From positions 1-26,140 of the forward strand of contig CAJLYQ010000021.1 of the NCBI GenBank assembly GCA_905210905.1: DNA of 26,140 nt, read 5' to 3'. This DNA comes from an uncultured Christensenella sp. (GTDB taxonomy: Bacteria; Bacillota; Clostridia; Christensenellales; DTU072). How positions within the stretch are numbered: position 1 is the stretch's first letter; the number at the start of each line of letters is the position of its first letter. Both the position numbers and the translations under genes were made by a program. Below, piece by piece: positions 14,810-22,378 of this stretch. The notes below the pieces were generated by a model that ran no database searches, was not told where the DNA came from, and worked only from the letters and a program-made list of their open reading frames with translations.

Positions 14810-14839
14810 AAAGCCTTCTCGATTTTAAGAAGGCTTTTT
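14808..14839. terminator. Bidirectional terminator between the SLOG-type gene and the rrf2 operon
   Basis: AAAAAGCCTTCT (14808-14819) pairs with AGAAGGCTTTTT (14828-14839), loop CGATTTTA. T-rich tracts follow on both strands. Confidence 0.9.
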
Positions 14840-14857
14840 AATCGTTTTTGTTATTAT

Positions 14858-15289
14858 TCAAATTACGTAATTATCGGCGGAGCCGTTGTCGAGAACGTCG
14901 CGAAGGGTTATGCCGTCAAGGTAGTCGGTTATCGTTTTATAAAGTCCTTTCCAAAGGGGGAGCGTAAGGCAGTCGCTTTTTCTTTCGCAACCGAACGGTT
15001 TTTCTTTGTCGAGGCAGGCGACGGGGGCAAGGCTGCCTTCGGTTATTCTCAGCACTTCGCCGACGGTTATTTCCGACGGTTTTTTTGCCAGCATATATCC
15101 GCCCTGAAAACCGCGGCTGCCTACGACTACGTCGGCTTTGTTGAGCATCGGTACGATTTGCTCCAAATATTTTTTCGAGATATTTTGTCTTGCCGCTATA
15201 TCTTTCAGCGTGACGTAGCCTTCGCCTTCGTGTTCGGCAAGGTCAATCAGAACTCTCAGCGCATAGCGGCCTTTCGTAGACACCATCAT
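14858..15289 (-). CDS. Rrf2-family transcription regulator with three conserved cysteines
   Basis: The protein has 143 residues. The N-terminal winged helix carries the family phrases VSTKGRYALRVLIDLA, DIAARQNISKKYLEQI and GSRGFQGGYMLAK. Cysteines at C92, C101 and C107 (C-x8-C-x5-C) lie where IscR holds its Fe-S cluster, so cluster or thiol sensing is plausible. It is the last gene of the cysE-cysS operon, 25 bases after cysS, and opposite cysK. In Firmicutes the Rrf2 protein CymR represses cysteine genes in complex with CysK; B. subtilis CymR lacks this three-cysteine pattern, so this may be an IscR-like sensor in a CymR-like position. Two ATGs stand in tandem at the start and the ribosome site is weak. 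Confidence 0.92.
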   Translation of the reverse strand: MMVSTKGRYALRVLIDLAEHEGEGYVTLKDIAARQNISKKYLEQIVPMLNKADVVVGSRGFQGGYMLAKKPSEITVGEVLRITEGSLAPVACLDKEKPFGCERKSDCLTLPLWKGLYKTITDYLDGITLRDVLDNGSADNYVI

Positions 15290-15314
15290 AATTTACGTCC
15301 AACCTTTTTTTCTC

Positions 15315-16709
15315 TCAGTTTTTGGTAATTTTTACGCCTTCTCTCGTATCCAGTACGGAATAACCGAGTTTGCCTATTTCCGCTCTGATTTCGTCGGCAA
15401 GCGCAAAATTCTTGTCTTTTTTCGCTTGTTTTCTCTTTTCTACGAGTTGTTTAACTTCTGCCGGAACATCCGTGTTTTCTTCTTTTTTCGCCGTTTCGGG
15501 GAGTTTGTCAAAACTCAGTCCGAAAACTCTGTCAAAGTCCAAAGCAAGCGCATAAACGTCTTTGCTTGCAGGCTCTTTCAGCATATTAAACAAAACTCCG
15601 AGCGCAAGGGGGATATTGATATCGTCGTTTATTGCGTCGATAAACTGTTTTTTATACCCGTCGAGCGTTTCCTTTGCCGTCGGCGCGTCCGACGCTTTGT
15701 GCTTTGCCAGCGAAGCAAGAATACGTTCTCTCGAAGTTCTCGCCGCGGAAAGCCCCTCGAACGTGAAATTGAGTTTCTTGCGGTAATGCGCGTTAAGGCA
15801 GAAGAAACGGAAGTCAAGCGCGTCGTATCCTTTTTCTTCGAGTTGCTTAATCGTGTACACGTTGCCTAAACTTTTGCTCATTTTTCCGCCGTCTACCATC
15901 ATAAACTCGCCGTGCATCCAGTAATTAACCGTTTGTTTTCCGGCAAGCGCTTCGTTTTGCGCTATTTCGTTTTCGTGGTGAACGGGAACCGCGTCTATGC
16001 CGCCGGTGTGCAGATCGAACACTTCGCCGAGATATTTTCTGCTCATTGCGCTACATTCGATATGCCAGCCGGGATAACCCATACCCCACGGGCTTTCCCA
16101 TTGCATAATGTGGTTCTTATCCGCTTTTTTCCAAAGCGCAAAATCCGCCGGGTGGCGTTTTTCGCTGTTTTCTTCCACTCTCGCTCCCGCTTCTTTTTCG
16201 TCGATGGTTTGCCCCGACAGTTTACCGTAAGAGGGAAATTTGGATATGTCGAAGTAAATTCCGTCGCTTATTTCGTAAGCGTAGCCCTTTTCGAGCAGTT
16301 TCTGTACGAACTCTATCATTTCCGGGATATGCTCGGTCGCTTTTGCGATTATTTCGGGTTTGCCTATGTTAAGCGCGGCTAAGTCGTGAAAAAACACGTC
16401 GGTGTAATACGCGGCGATTTCCCACGGAGTTTTTTTCTGTTCGCGAGCGGCTTTTTGCATTTTGTCTTCGCCGCTGTCGCCGTCGTCGAGCAAATGCCCT
16501 ACGTCCGTGATGTTCATTACCCCTTTCATCTTGTATCCGTCGTATTTCATTACCCTACGAACGAGATCCATAAAGACGTACGTCCTCAGATTGCCGATAT
16601 GAGCGTAACTGTACACGGTCGGACCGCACGAATACATATAAACCGCGCCGTCGTGAACGGGCGTGAATTCTTCTTTTTTACGCGTGAGCGTGTTGTAAAC
16701 TTTAAGCAT
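15315..16709 (-). CDS. cysS: Cysteinyl-tRNA synthetase
   Basis: The protein has 464 residues, the normal length. It charges tRNA-Cys in the cytoplasm. Class I motifs are present as HIGN (37-40) and KMSKS (276-280). Zinc ligands expected from E. coli CysRS are seen as C28, C219 (WHIECSAM), H244 and E248 (HHENE). A DALR-like helical C-terminal part follows, with KDKNFALADEIRAEI near the end. The start lies two bases after the cysE stop codon, and its GGAG site is inside the end of cysE, so the two are coupled. The cysE-cysS order is common in Firmicutes. Confidence 0.97.
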   Translation of the reverse strand: MLKVYNTLTRKKEEFTPVHDGAVYMYSCGPTVYSYAHIGNLRTYVFMDLVRRVMKYDGYKMKGVMNITDVGHLLDDGDSGEDKMQKAAREQKKTPWEIAAYYTDVFFHDLAALNIGKPEIIAKATEHIPEMIEFVQKLLEKGYAYEISDGIYFDISKFPSYGKLSGQTIDEKEAGARVEENSEKRHPADFALWKKADKNHIMQWESPWGMGYPGWHIECSAMSRKYLGEVFDLHTGGIDAVPVHHENEIAQNEALAGKQTVNYWMHGEFMMVDGGKMSKSLGNVYTIKQLEEKGYDALDFRFFCLNAHYRKKLNFTFEGLSAARTSRERILASLAKHKASDAPTAKETLDGYKKQFIDAINDDINIPLALGVLFNMLKEPASKDVYALALDFDRVFGLSFDKLPETAKKEENTDVPAEVKQLVEKRKQAKKDKNFALADEIRAEIGKLGYSVLDTREGVKITKN

Positions 16710-16710
16710 T

Positions 16711-17388
16711 TTATTCTCCGTCGTTTTCCCGTTCTTCCATTTGTTGCGCTATCGAATAGCGGCAGGACGGGATATTCAAATTTTTTTCTATCGCTTCCAA
16801 CCTTGCGTTAAGCCGAGCGAACTCTTCCAGAACCGGGTCGGGGAGTTTCTGATCCATATCGCGGTATTTTTCTCCGCGGATACGAACTATTCTTCCGGGA
16901 ACGCCTACGACCGTGCAGTGCGGAGGAACGTCTTTAAGCACGACGCTGCCCGCGCCGATTTTCGAATATTCTCCGATCGTTACCGGTCCGAGTACTTTTG
17001 CTCCGGCGCAAACCATAACGTCGTGTCCTATCGTCGGGTGGCGTTTGCCGGTTTCTTTACCCGTACCGCCGAGAGTAACGCCCTGATAAATGGTCACGTT
17101 GTCGCCGATTTCCGTGGTTTCGCCGATAATAACGCCCACGCCGTGGTCGATAAAAATGCCTTTACCGATTTTTGCCGCAGGGTGGATTTCTATACCGTAG
17201 TTTCTGCGTGCGCGAGCGGTTATCATAAACGCAAGCATTTTCATTTTATGCATATAAAACCAATGCGCTCTGCGATAAGAGCAAAGCGCGCGGAAGCCAC
17301 CGTAGGTAAGTATTATTTCTAGTTTGCTTTTTGCGGCGGGATCTTTGTCCAGAGCCGCCGCCAAATCCGCTTTTACGTTGTCGAACAT
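16711..17388 (-). CDS. cysE: Serine O-acetyltransferase
   Basis: The protein has 225 residues, the short Gram-positive form. It acetylates serine with acetyl-CoA to O-acetylserine, the substrate of CysK. The N-terminal helical part contains KDPAAKSKLEIIL and the RAHWFY helix. The left-handed beta-helix of hexapeptide repeats (about 65-165) contains GIEIHPAAKIGKG, DHGVGVIIGET, YQGVTLGGTG and KRHPTIG; H82 and H117 are in the usual catalytic and substrate neighbourhood. A charged C-terminal tail ends in EERENDGE. The start has no visible Shine-Dalgarno sequence (upstream AATATATATAGAAT) and lies 12 bases after the stop of the membrane protein gene, so re-initiation or a separate transcript may feed it. 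Confidence 0.96.
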   Translation of the reverse strand: MFDNVKADLAAALDKDPAAKSKLEIILTYGGFRALCSYRRAHWFYMHKMKMLAFMITARARRNYGIEIHPAAKIGKGIFIDHGVGVIIGETTEIGDNVTIYQGVTLGGTGKETGKRHPTIGHDVMVCAGAKVLGPVTIGEYSKIGAGSVVLKDVPPHCTVVGVPGRIVRIRGEKYRDMDQKLPDPVLEEFARLNARLEAIEKNLNIPSCRYSIAQQMEERENDGE

Positions 17389-17400
17389 ATTCTATATATA

Positions 17401-18783
17401 TTAAACGTGTGCTTTTCTGTTTCCTTTCGGAATACGATACGGTAAATCCTTGTGCCTGTTGCGGAAGAATTTCGGAAGTATAAGCATAACGAAACACAGC
17501 GCAACGGGAAGAAGTCCCATTATCGTAACTCCCACCGACGCCGTTTGTTCGGAAAGGAAACCGCTTGCGTTAGTCAGATTAAGGAAGTAGTTTTTGAACG
17601 CCGCGCCGAGTTCGGTACCTTCGCAGGTCGCAAACGCCGGGCAAATCCAACCGAGAGCGGTCAGCAGTAAGCACATAAACGTCGTGAAGTGAAGCCTTCT
17701 CGAAGTGTAAGTAAATATGCGTACGACGTTTTGTATAAATATGATAACCATAAATATAATGGCTAAGATATTGAACATAATCGTGCCGTAAACGCCGATA
17801 TGGTTTATTATCGTTTCACGGTTGTACTGTCCGTTTTCTTTCTTGATTACGAGTTGCGACGCTTTGCCGTCGGCAAGGAAAAGGGAATAGAACGCGCTCG
17901 AACCTTCAAAAACGGGAAGGTCTTCGAGTACGTCGATACGCGTTTTTTCGAGCATTTTGGTGTGGAACCAGGCTTTGATTACGTCCGCCGCGTCTATGTA
18001 AATCATCGATACGCCGAGATCCGCTTTGAGATAAACCGATTCCGCCGTGCTTTCTACTTTGTTGCCGTCCGCGTCGACGACGGAGTAGGGCATACCTTGT
18101 TCGATAACGTATTCGCTCGGATAGTCCGCTTCCGGCCACCACCATTTTCCGTTTTCGTCGGCTTGAATTTTAATATCGCCCTGTTGCAGCGTTATGCCGT
18201 TTATCGTAAGAGAGTTTTCTCCGGGAACGACTGCGTCGATTTTGTAAACGAACATCGCGTTTATGTTTATCATTCCGTTCGTCGTGGAAGAAACCTTATC
18301 CGCAACGGTGCGATTTATTACGAGCGGCGAAAGTATGCCGAGTAAAACCGACGCGATGAGAAGAAGGGTGAGAACGGTAAGAATTATCGGCAAGGACGCG
18401 CCGTAATAACGTTTTTTACGGAAAGCCGCCTCGTAGTCGAAATCGACGTTGCCGTAAGCGTTGGTGTACGCTTTGCCGCCTGCCATAGACGTGTGAAGCC
18501 CCGCGGCAAATTCCGATTCCTGCCTGAGCGCCGCCGCCGCGCGAAGTTCGTTAAAGATAATGTCGCCGTTGTAATTGCCGGTCTCGACCTTGCGGAGCAT
18601 ATCTTTATAACGCGCTTTCTGCGCTTTTAAGCGAGAACGCTCGTAAGGGGTTTCGCTCTCGCGAATAGCCACCGTCGTATCTTTTATTTTGCGTCTGAGT
18701 AAGATAACGAGATTAGCGTCGTCCTGCTCGCTCCACATACGCGCTTTGCGCGCGTTGTTGACGTTGTTTGCTCTTACCGCCAT
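17401..18783 (-). CDS. Four-TM membrane protein with large external domain, unknown
   Basis: The protein has 460 residues and is not recognised. Residues 12-65 are charged and helical, perhaps a coiled coil; 66-128 are cytoplasmic. Membrane helices lie at about 131-155, 332-356, 364-386 and 417-439. The segment 156-331 should be outside and includes a Trp-rich turn (NGKWWWPEADYP). The C-terminus is basic. GGAGG precedes ATG and a promoter is visible upstream. It is the first gene of the operon leading into cysE, cysS and rrf2, only 12 bases from cysE, so it might relate to cysteine or sulfur handling, or merely share the transcript. There is no transporter signature. Confidence 0.85.
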   Translation of the reverse strand: MAVRANNVNNARKARMWSEQDDANLVILLRRKIKDTTVAIRESETPYERSRLKAQKARYKDMLRKVETGNYNGDIIFNELRAAAALRQESEFAAGLHTSMAGGKAYTNAYGNVDFDYEAAFRKKRYYGASLPIILTVLTLLLIASVLLGILSPLVINRTVADKVSSTTNGMININAMFVYKIDAVVPGENSLTINGITLQQGDIKIQADENGKWWWPEADYPSEYVIEQGMPYSVVDADGNKVESTAESVYLKADLGVSMIYIDAADVIKAWFHTKMLEKTRIDVLEDLPVFEGSSAFYSLFLADGKASQLVIKKENGQYNRETIINHIGVYGTIMFNILAIIFMVIIFIQNVVRIFTYTSRRLHFTTFMCLLLTALGWICPAFATCEGTELGAAFKNYFLNLTNASGFLSEQTASVGVTIMGLLPVALCFVMLILPKFFRNRHKDLPYRIPKGNRKAHV

Positions 18784-18820
18784 TACTTCCTCCCGAAGTT
18801 TCGGTTTTCACCGATGGTGC

Positions 18821-18855
18821 TAAACTCTTCGTTCGTGACTAGTAAAAAGAGTTTA
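18821..18855 (-). promoter_or_regulatory. Leader hairpin before the cysE operon
   Basis: TAAACTCTT (18821-18829) pairs with AAGAGTTTA (18847-18855) around a 17-base loop. It lies between the promoter and the first start codon and could be a leader structure or operator; it has no T-run. Confidence 0.45.
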
Positions 18856-18865
18856 TCGTATAATT

Positions 18866-18894
18866 ATTATATTACGCGCGCGTACAATTTGCAA
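18866..18894 (-). promoter_or_regulatory. Promoter of the membrane protein-cysE-cysS-rrf2 operon
   Basis: On minus: TTGCAA (18894-18889), 17 bases, perfect TATAAT (18871-18866). Confidence 0.65.
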
Positions 18895-18916
18895 GAGTTT
18901 TCGCAAACGGTCTCCG

Positions 18917-18946
18917 CGGAAAAAATTGTATACGCGCCTTTTTCCG
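18917..18946 (-). terminator. Weak terminator-like hairpin after the membrane pair
   Basis: On minus CGGAAAAA (18946-18939) pairs with TTTTTCCG (18924-18917), right after the stop codon. It lacks a T-run beyond the stem. Confidence 0.3.
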
Positions 18947-19651
18947 TTATATTTTGTTCTTTTTGTAAAGTATCGTCGTGCTGATACCGCTTACCGCCAT
19001 ACCTACGATAACCATCGTCGACTGGCTCATAAGGTTGGGCTTGCCGAGTTTGTTTCCGATAATCGTGCCGATTACGCAAATGATTATGCAGCCAACGAAG
19101 GGGATAATCGCTATTTTGAAGTATTGCGCGATAAGTACGAGCGTCAGTCCGCCGAAGATTGCCGGAATAACGTACGGAGAAACGGGCGCGAGAAGATCGA
19201 CTATCTGGTTTTGGAAAATGATAAGGGGAATAAGTCCTATCGCGATAACCACGGTAGTGACGATACTGCTGACCGCTATGGATATGGAAGTAACGATTTC
19301 TTCTTCTTCGCTGCCTTTTTCCACGCCGGTTATGCTTTGCGCGTTGATCGCGCAGGGAAGTTTCAGATTGCTGACGTTACCGGTAATGAAAGACATATAT
19401 TGTCCGCCGGTACCGAGCAGGGGAGCGTAACTTATCGCTTCGATAAGTCCGATCGCGACATAACCGAGAAGGAAAGGAACGCATTTGCCGAGCGCTTTGG
19501 CATCGGGAAGAGTTTTTGCCGATACGCAGTAGAAAACGGGAACAAGACATATCAAACCTAGCGCAATCCAGGTAAATATCCTGCCTACCGTGTGCATTTT
19601 GTTGTTAAAAATATCTCTGTCGGAAAGTTGAACCGGTTGTTTGTTTTTCAT
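18947..19651 (-). CDS. Multi-pass membrane protein, partner of the DUF5058-like gene
   Basis: The protein has 234 residues. The frame is open further upstream, but AAAAGGAGA stands before the ATG at 19651 and the extension would overlap the preceding gene. It has five or more membrane segments and a conserved-looking loop YAPLLGTGGQYMSFITGNVSNLKLPCA, followed by an acidic stretch (GSEEEE). It begins 14 bases after the DUF5058-like gene. I believe this pair occurs together in many Firmicutes, often near peptidase or amino-acid genes, but the role is not known; a two-subunit permease is the simplest reading. Confidence 0.85.
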   Translation of the reverse strand: MKNKQPVQLSDRDIFNNKMHTVGRIFTWIALGLICLVPVFYCVSAKTLPDAKALGKCVPFLLGYVAIGLIEAISYAPLLGTGGQYMSFITGNVSNLKLPCAINAQSITGVEKGSEEEEIVTSISIAVSSIVTTVVIAIGLIPLIIFQNQIVDLLAPVSPYVIPAIFGGLTLVLIAQYFKIAIIPFVGCIIICVIGTIIGNKLGKPNLMSQSTMVIVGMAVSGISTTILYKKNKI

Positions 19652-19665
19652 TATCGTATCTCCTT

Positions 19666-20418
19666 TTAACAAAATACTTTCGTGAACGCGAAAGCAATGC
19701 CGAGCGCGCCCAAAATGGTAATCGGAAGAGCGTAGTTTTCCAACCATTTTTGTTTGCCGAGTTTGATTATTACGCCGCATATGCCCATTATTACAAGGCT
19801 TGCCGCAAGGGTGATAAGCGTTATTTCGCCGTAAGTGGTAATACCGGTGGAAACTTCGGTGGAAGGTTTGCCGACGCTGAAACAACCGCCTACGAGTATA
19901 GCCGAGAGCATACCTGCGAGAAGTCCGCCCAAAAGCGCGCCGGTTATGGTGTTCATAAGACGACCGTTTTTCTTTTGCAGATCGGCGAGTTTGTTCTGAT
20001 ACTTTTTATAAACGATCGCGTTGAACAAAGGACCGCTCATAATGGAAAGGGTCATAACGGTAACCGCGGTTGCGATAATCGTTTCCGTGCTTGCGCCCGT
20101 GCCGGCGAGAGCCTTGTTGGCTTGGTCGTAAGCGACGAGTTCGTACTGCAACGCGCCGATAACGGTAAGTCTGATCCACGGAATGGCAACGCCCAGACCC
20201 GTCATCATAATGCCTATGCCTATTACGATCGGGATACTCGGAACGATGGAAAACACCGCGCTTGAAACGACGGTTTTTTTGATTTTCGACATATCCATAC
20301 CGATCTTTTTCGCACGCTTGACGTTTTTAATTATGTAAAAAACGCTCATCGTGATGATGGCGGCGCATATCAGACCGCCGAGAACGTAAATTATCGGATA
20401 ACTTTTGGGAACGCCCAT
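19666..20418 (-). CDS. DUF5058-like multi-pass membrane protein
   Basis: The protein has 250 residues and about six membrane segments: an N-terminal helix (about 7-29), then a basic loop (KNVKRAKKIGMDMSKIKK), then SAVFSIVPSIPIVIGIGIMM and IPWIRLTVIGALQYELVA, characteristic of DUF5058 as I recall it. GAGGTG precedes ATG. It is the first gene of a two-gene operon with its own promoter. With two different small multi-pass proteins made together, a heteromeric transporter or channel is plausible, but there is no ATPase or binding protein nearby. The assignment is from memory of the motif, not a search. Confidence 0.82.
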   Translation of the reverse strand: MGVPKSYPIIYVLGGLICAAIITMSVFYIIKNVKRAKKIGMDMSKIKKTVVSSAVFSIVPSIPIVIGIGIMMTGLGVAIPWIRLTVIGALQYELVAYDQANKALAGTGASTETIIATAVTVMTLSIMSGPLFNAIVYKKYQNKLADLQKKNGRLMNTITGALLGGLLAGMLSAILVGGCFSVGKPSTEVSTGITTYGEITLITLAASLVIMGICGVIIKLGKQKWLENYALPITILGALGIAFAFTKVFC

Positions 20419-20451
20419 TAGACACCTCTTTTTAAGAATACTTTAATAAGT

Positions 20452-20480
20452 ATAATACTACACAAATCCGAAAATGTAAA
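20452..20480 (-). promoter_or_regulatory. Promoter of the DUF5058-like pair
   Basis: On minus: TTTACA (20480-20475), 17 bases, TATTAT (20457-20452). Confidence 0.6.
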
Positions 20481-20720
20481 TACCGTATCCGCTTTTTTTC
20501 AAAAAAACCGAAAAAACTTTTAGTTTGTTAAAAACGCCATATTAGGTGTGCAAAACTGCGGTATACGGATACCGTAAACAGAGAATAGTCTTGTTTTATC
20601 GGGGTTTGCCGCGAGAGAATCCCGCCCGCCTGCCCCGAAAAAATACGGTTGACGGCGTTAAAAGAAAGGTTTTGAAGGGAAAAATCCGATCGGTTTTTAG
20701 ATTGCGCAATAGGGTACGAG
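20481..20720. other. Gene-free stretch between divergent genes
   Basis: Holds a perfect small hairpin CGGTAT/ATACCG (about 20560-20576), a GC-rich patch where CGGGG can pair with CCCCG, and CCGATCGG flanked by A-run and T-run (about 20680-20698). I see no supportable gene. Confidence 0.5.
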
Positions 20721-20736
20721 AGTGTATAATATACGG
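20708..20736 (+). promoter_or_regulatory. Possible promoter of the 114-residue protein gene
   Basis: TATAAT lies about 20 bases before the GGAG ribosome site, with a weak TTGCGC 17 bases upstream of it. Confidence 0.5.
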
Positions 20737-20753
20737 CATAGGAGAGAAGAAAT

Positions 20754-21098
20754 ATGGCGGAAGAAAGAACGACCGAAGAAAGAAAGTACGACAAAATCAA
20801 GGCGCTTTTACCCGTTCTTATGCGCGATAAGTACGGAGAGAAAGAAGAGATCGACGGGAAGGTGACGATAAAGTATTCGCCGTGCGTAAGAGAGTTTATG
20901 CGCAGGGTGGACGGTTTGCGTCCGACCGAAGAAGAGATTGTCGGCGCGAGCAGGAAAGGCGCGGCGGCGGGCGAAGCGGAACCCGACGTCGTGTTTGCGT
21001 TGATAAAAAGTATCGTGGACAGCGAGAAGTACGCCGTAGGCACGGTTTACGAGCAGTTTAAGAACGGCACTATCGTGCACTTGATAAAGAAGTTGTAA
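20754..21098 (+). CDS. Small hypothetical protein
   Basis: The protein has 114 residues, with GGAG about ten bases before ATG. It is charged and mostly helical by eye, rich in Glu, Lys and Arg, with a single cysteine (SPCVREFMRRVDGLRP). There is no membrane segment or signal peptide. It lies 15 bases before the YbaK gene on the same strand and is probably co-transcribed with it. I do not recognise a family. Codon use resembles its neighbours, so it looks like a real resident gene. Confidence 0.75.
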   Translation: MAEERTTEERKYDKIKALLPVLMRDKYGEKEEIDGKVTIKYSPCVREFMRRVDGLRPTEEEIVGASRKGAAAGEAEPDVVFALIKSIVDSEKYAVGTVYEQFKNGTIVHLIKKL

Positions 21099-21113
21099 AA
21101 AAGGGTGAAAGGT

Positions 21114-21575
21114 ATGGACAAAACGAACGCGCTTAGAATTTTGGATTCGGAAGGGATAAAGTACGCGGTAAAAGAATACGATCCGGAAATAACCGACGGC
21201 GAGAGCGTGGCGAAAGCGACGGGGAGCGACCCGGACAAAACTATGAAAACGCTCGTGACGGTAGGAAACGACGGTAATCATTACGTATTCGTCGTGCCGG
21301 TGTGTTTTTCTCTCGATTTGAAAAAAGCGGCTAAGGCGGCGAACGTAAAACGGGTGGAAATGATAAAGCAAAAAGAACTTTTCCCCCTTACCGGGTATGT
21401 TCACGGCGGTTGTTCGCCGATAGGAATGAAAAAGAAATTCGTCACGATAATAAGCGATACCGCTACGCTTTTCGATACCGTCACGCTAAGCGCCGGAAGA
21501 AAAGGTATGCAAATCGAACTCTCTACCGACGATCTCATCAAGGCGGCAGACGCCAAAATCGCCGAAATAATCTAA
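21114..21575 (+). CDS. ybaK: YbaK/EbsC-type Cys-tRNA(Pro) deacylase
   Basis: The protein has 153 residues, the usual size. The ATG at 21114 is preceded by AAGGG at a good distance; an in-frame GTG at 21105 overlaps that site and is less likely. Family marks are LRILDSEGIKYAVKEYDP at the start, KTLVTVGNDGNHYVFVVP in the middle, and the substrate loop GYVHGGCSPIGMKKKFVTII. YbaK hydrolyses Cys mischarged on tRNA-Pro, a quality control step; it is cytoplasmic. It stands close after the 114-residue gene. No clear terminator follows; dispersed repeats begin directly after the stop codon. Confidence 0.93.
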   Translation: MDKTNALRILDSEGIKYAVKEYDPEITDGESVAKATGSDPDKTMKTLVTVGNDGNHYVFVVPVCFSLDLKKAAKAANVKRVEMIKQKELFPLTGYVHGGCSPIGMKKKFVTIISDTATLFDTVTLSAGRKGMQIELSTDDLIKAADAKIAEII

Positions 21576-21773
21576 CAGCAAGCAACGCCGAGCGGCAACG
21601 TGGGACGTTGCATCCCTTTACGCAAGCAACGCCGAGCGTTGCATCTCATTACGCAACGAGTGTATCGCGAATAGAAGTTCATCGTGCTACAAAGGTTTGT
21701 TGCTTTTAATGCGAGCGCAGGCTCTTCGTTCTTCGCTATTTGCTCCTTGCGCTTAAACAAACCGAAAAATGGT
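21576..21773. other. Gap between ybaK and the rpmH promoter
   Basis: Apart from the tandem repeat units it holds one hairpin, CAAACC (21758-21763) / GGTTTG (21771-21776), that overlaps the -35 box of rpmH. No DnaA box cluster (TTATCCACA type) is visible, which is notable because this is the usual place of oriC in Firmicutes. Confidence 0.55.
21582..21656 (+). repeat. GCAACGCC-type hairpin repeat, two tandem units
   Basis: Two units start with GCAACGCCGAGCG (21582-21594 and 21626-21638) and end with TTGCATC...TTACGCAA (to 21625 and 21656). The first carries an extra 12-base piece that makes the hairpin GCAACGT (21595-21601), GGG, ACGTTGC (21605-21611). The second folds as GCAACGC, CGA, GCGTTGC (21626-21642). 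Its 21626-21649 is the exact reverse complement of 189-212. Confidence 0.75.
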
Positions 21774-21802
21774 TTGACAAATGATATTATATAATATATA
21801 AT
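21774..21802 (+). promoter_or_regulatory. Consensus promoter of the rpmH operon
   Basis: A perfect TTGACA (21774-21779), 17 bases, and a perfect TATAAT (21797-21802). It is followed by an 86-base leader with CTCTCG/CGAGAG and TTTTTTCT/AGAAAAAA pairing options. Confidence 0.92.
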
Positions 21803-21888
21803 ACTCTCGCACTCGAATCGGCGGGGGTTATTTTTTCTAGTCGAAACGAGAGAAAAAAGAGAAATAAAACAAAGAGAGGATAGCAAGG

Positions 21889-22023
21889 ATGAAAAGAACT
21901 TATCAACCCAAAAAAAGACAAAGAAGCAAAGTACACGGTTTCAGACAGAGAATGTCCACCGCTAACGGCAGAAGAGTAGTAAGAAGAAGACGCGCTAAGG
22001 GCAGAAAGGAACTGACCGCGTAA
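21889..22023 (+). CDS. rpmH: 50S ribosomal protein L34
   Basis: The protein has 44 residues, the standard length: MKRTYQPKKRQRSKVHGF at the start, MSTANGRRVVRRRRAKGRK in the second half. This is an unmistakable L34, a short basic protein of the large ribosomal subunit. AGCAAGG lies upstream and GAGAGG further on. It is first in the conserved order rpmH-rnpA-yidD-yidC-jag-mnmE, driven by a consensus promoter. Confidence 0.98.
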   Translation: MKRTYQPKKRQRSKVHGFRQRMSTANGRRVVRRRRAKGRKELTA

Positions 22024-22036
22024 GGAATAATCGCCG

Positions 22037-22378
22037 ATGCAAAAAGTTTACCGCCTGACGCAACGGGGTAGTTTTGCGTACGCTTATCGCAAGGGCGACG
22101 GCGTGGCGACTCCGCGTATCGTAGTTTACAAAGTGCCTGCGCATAATCTGAAGGTAGGCGTTTCCGTAGGCAAAAAGGTAGGCAACAGCGTAGTAAGAAG
22201 CAGAGTTAAGCGTAGGATAAGCGAGCGGTTTCGCTTGCTTATACCGTCTGTTTCGAACGAGTTTAACTTCGTAATCGTGGCTCGTCCCGCCTGTGCGGAA
22301 GCAACGAGCGACGTAATTAACCGTGATCTTGTTTACGCGCTGAGAAAGCACGGCGTGTTTAAGGAAGTGGCGGAATGA
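22037..22378 (+). CDS. rnpA: Ribonuclease P protein component
   Basis: The protein has 113 residues, the normal length. It assists the catalytic RNA of RNase P in removing tRNA 5' leaders. The conserved basic RNR region reads GNSVVRSRVKRRISERFR, after VGVSVGKKVG; the N-terminus has RLTQRGSFAYAYRKG, where most relatives have RLKKRxEFxxVxxxG. It lies 13 bases after rpmH. Its stop codon overlaps the yidD start (ATGA). Confidence 0.97.
   Translation: MQKVYRLTQRGSFAYAYRKGDGVATPRIVVYKVPAHNLKVGVSVGKKVGNSVVRSRVKRRISERFRLLIPSVSNEFNFVIVARPACAEATSDVINRDLVYALRKHGVFKEVAE

Noticed and set aside
21582..21656. CRISPR array
   Set aside because: Only two unequal repeat units, with no regular spacers and no cas genes.
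21576..21888. Replication origin upstream of rpmH
   Set aside because: No cluster of TTATCCACA-like DnaA boxes and no AT-rich unwinding array beyond the promoter are visible, and dnaA is absent.
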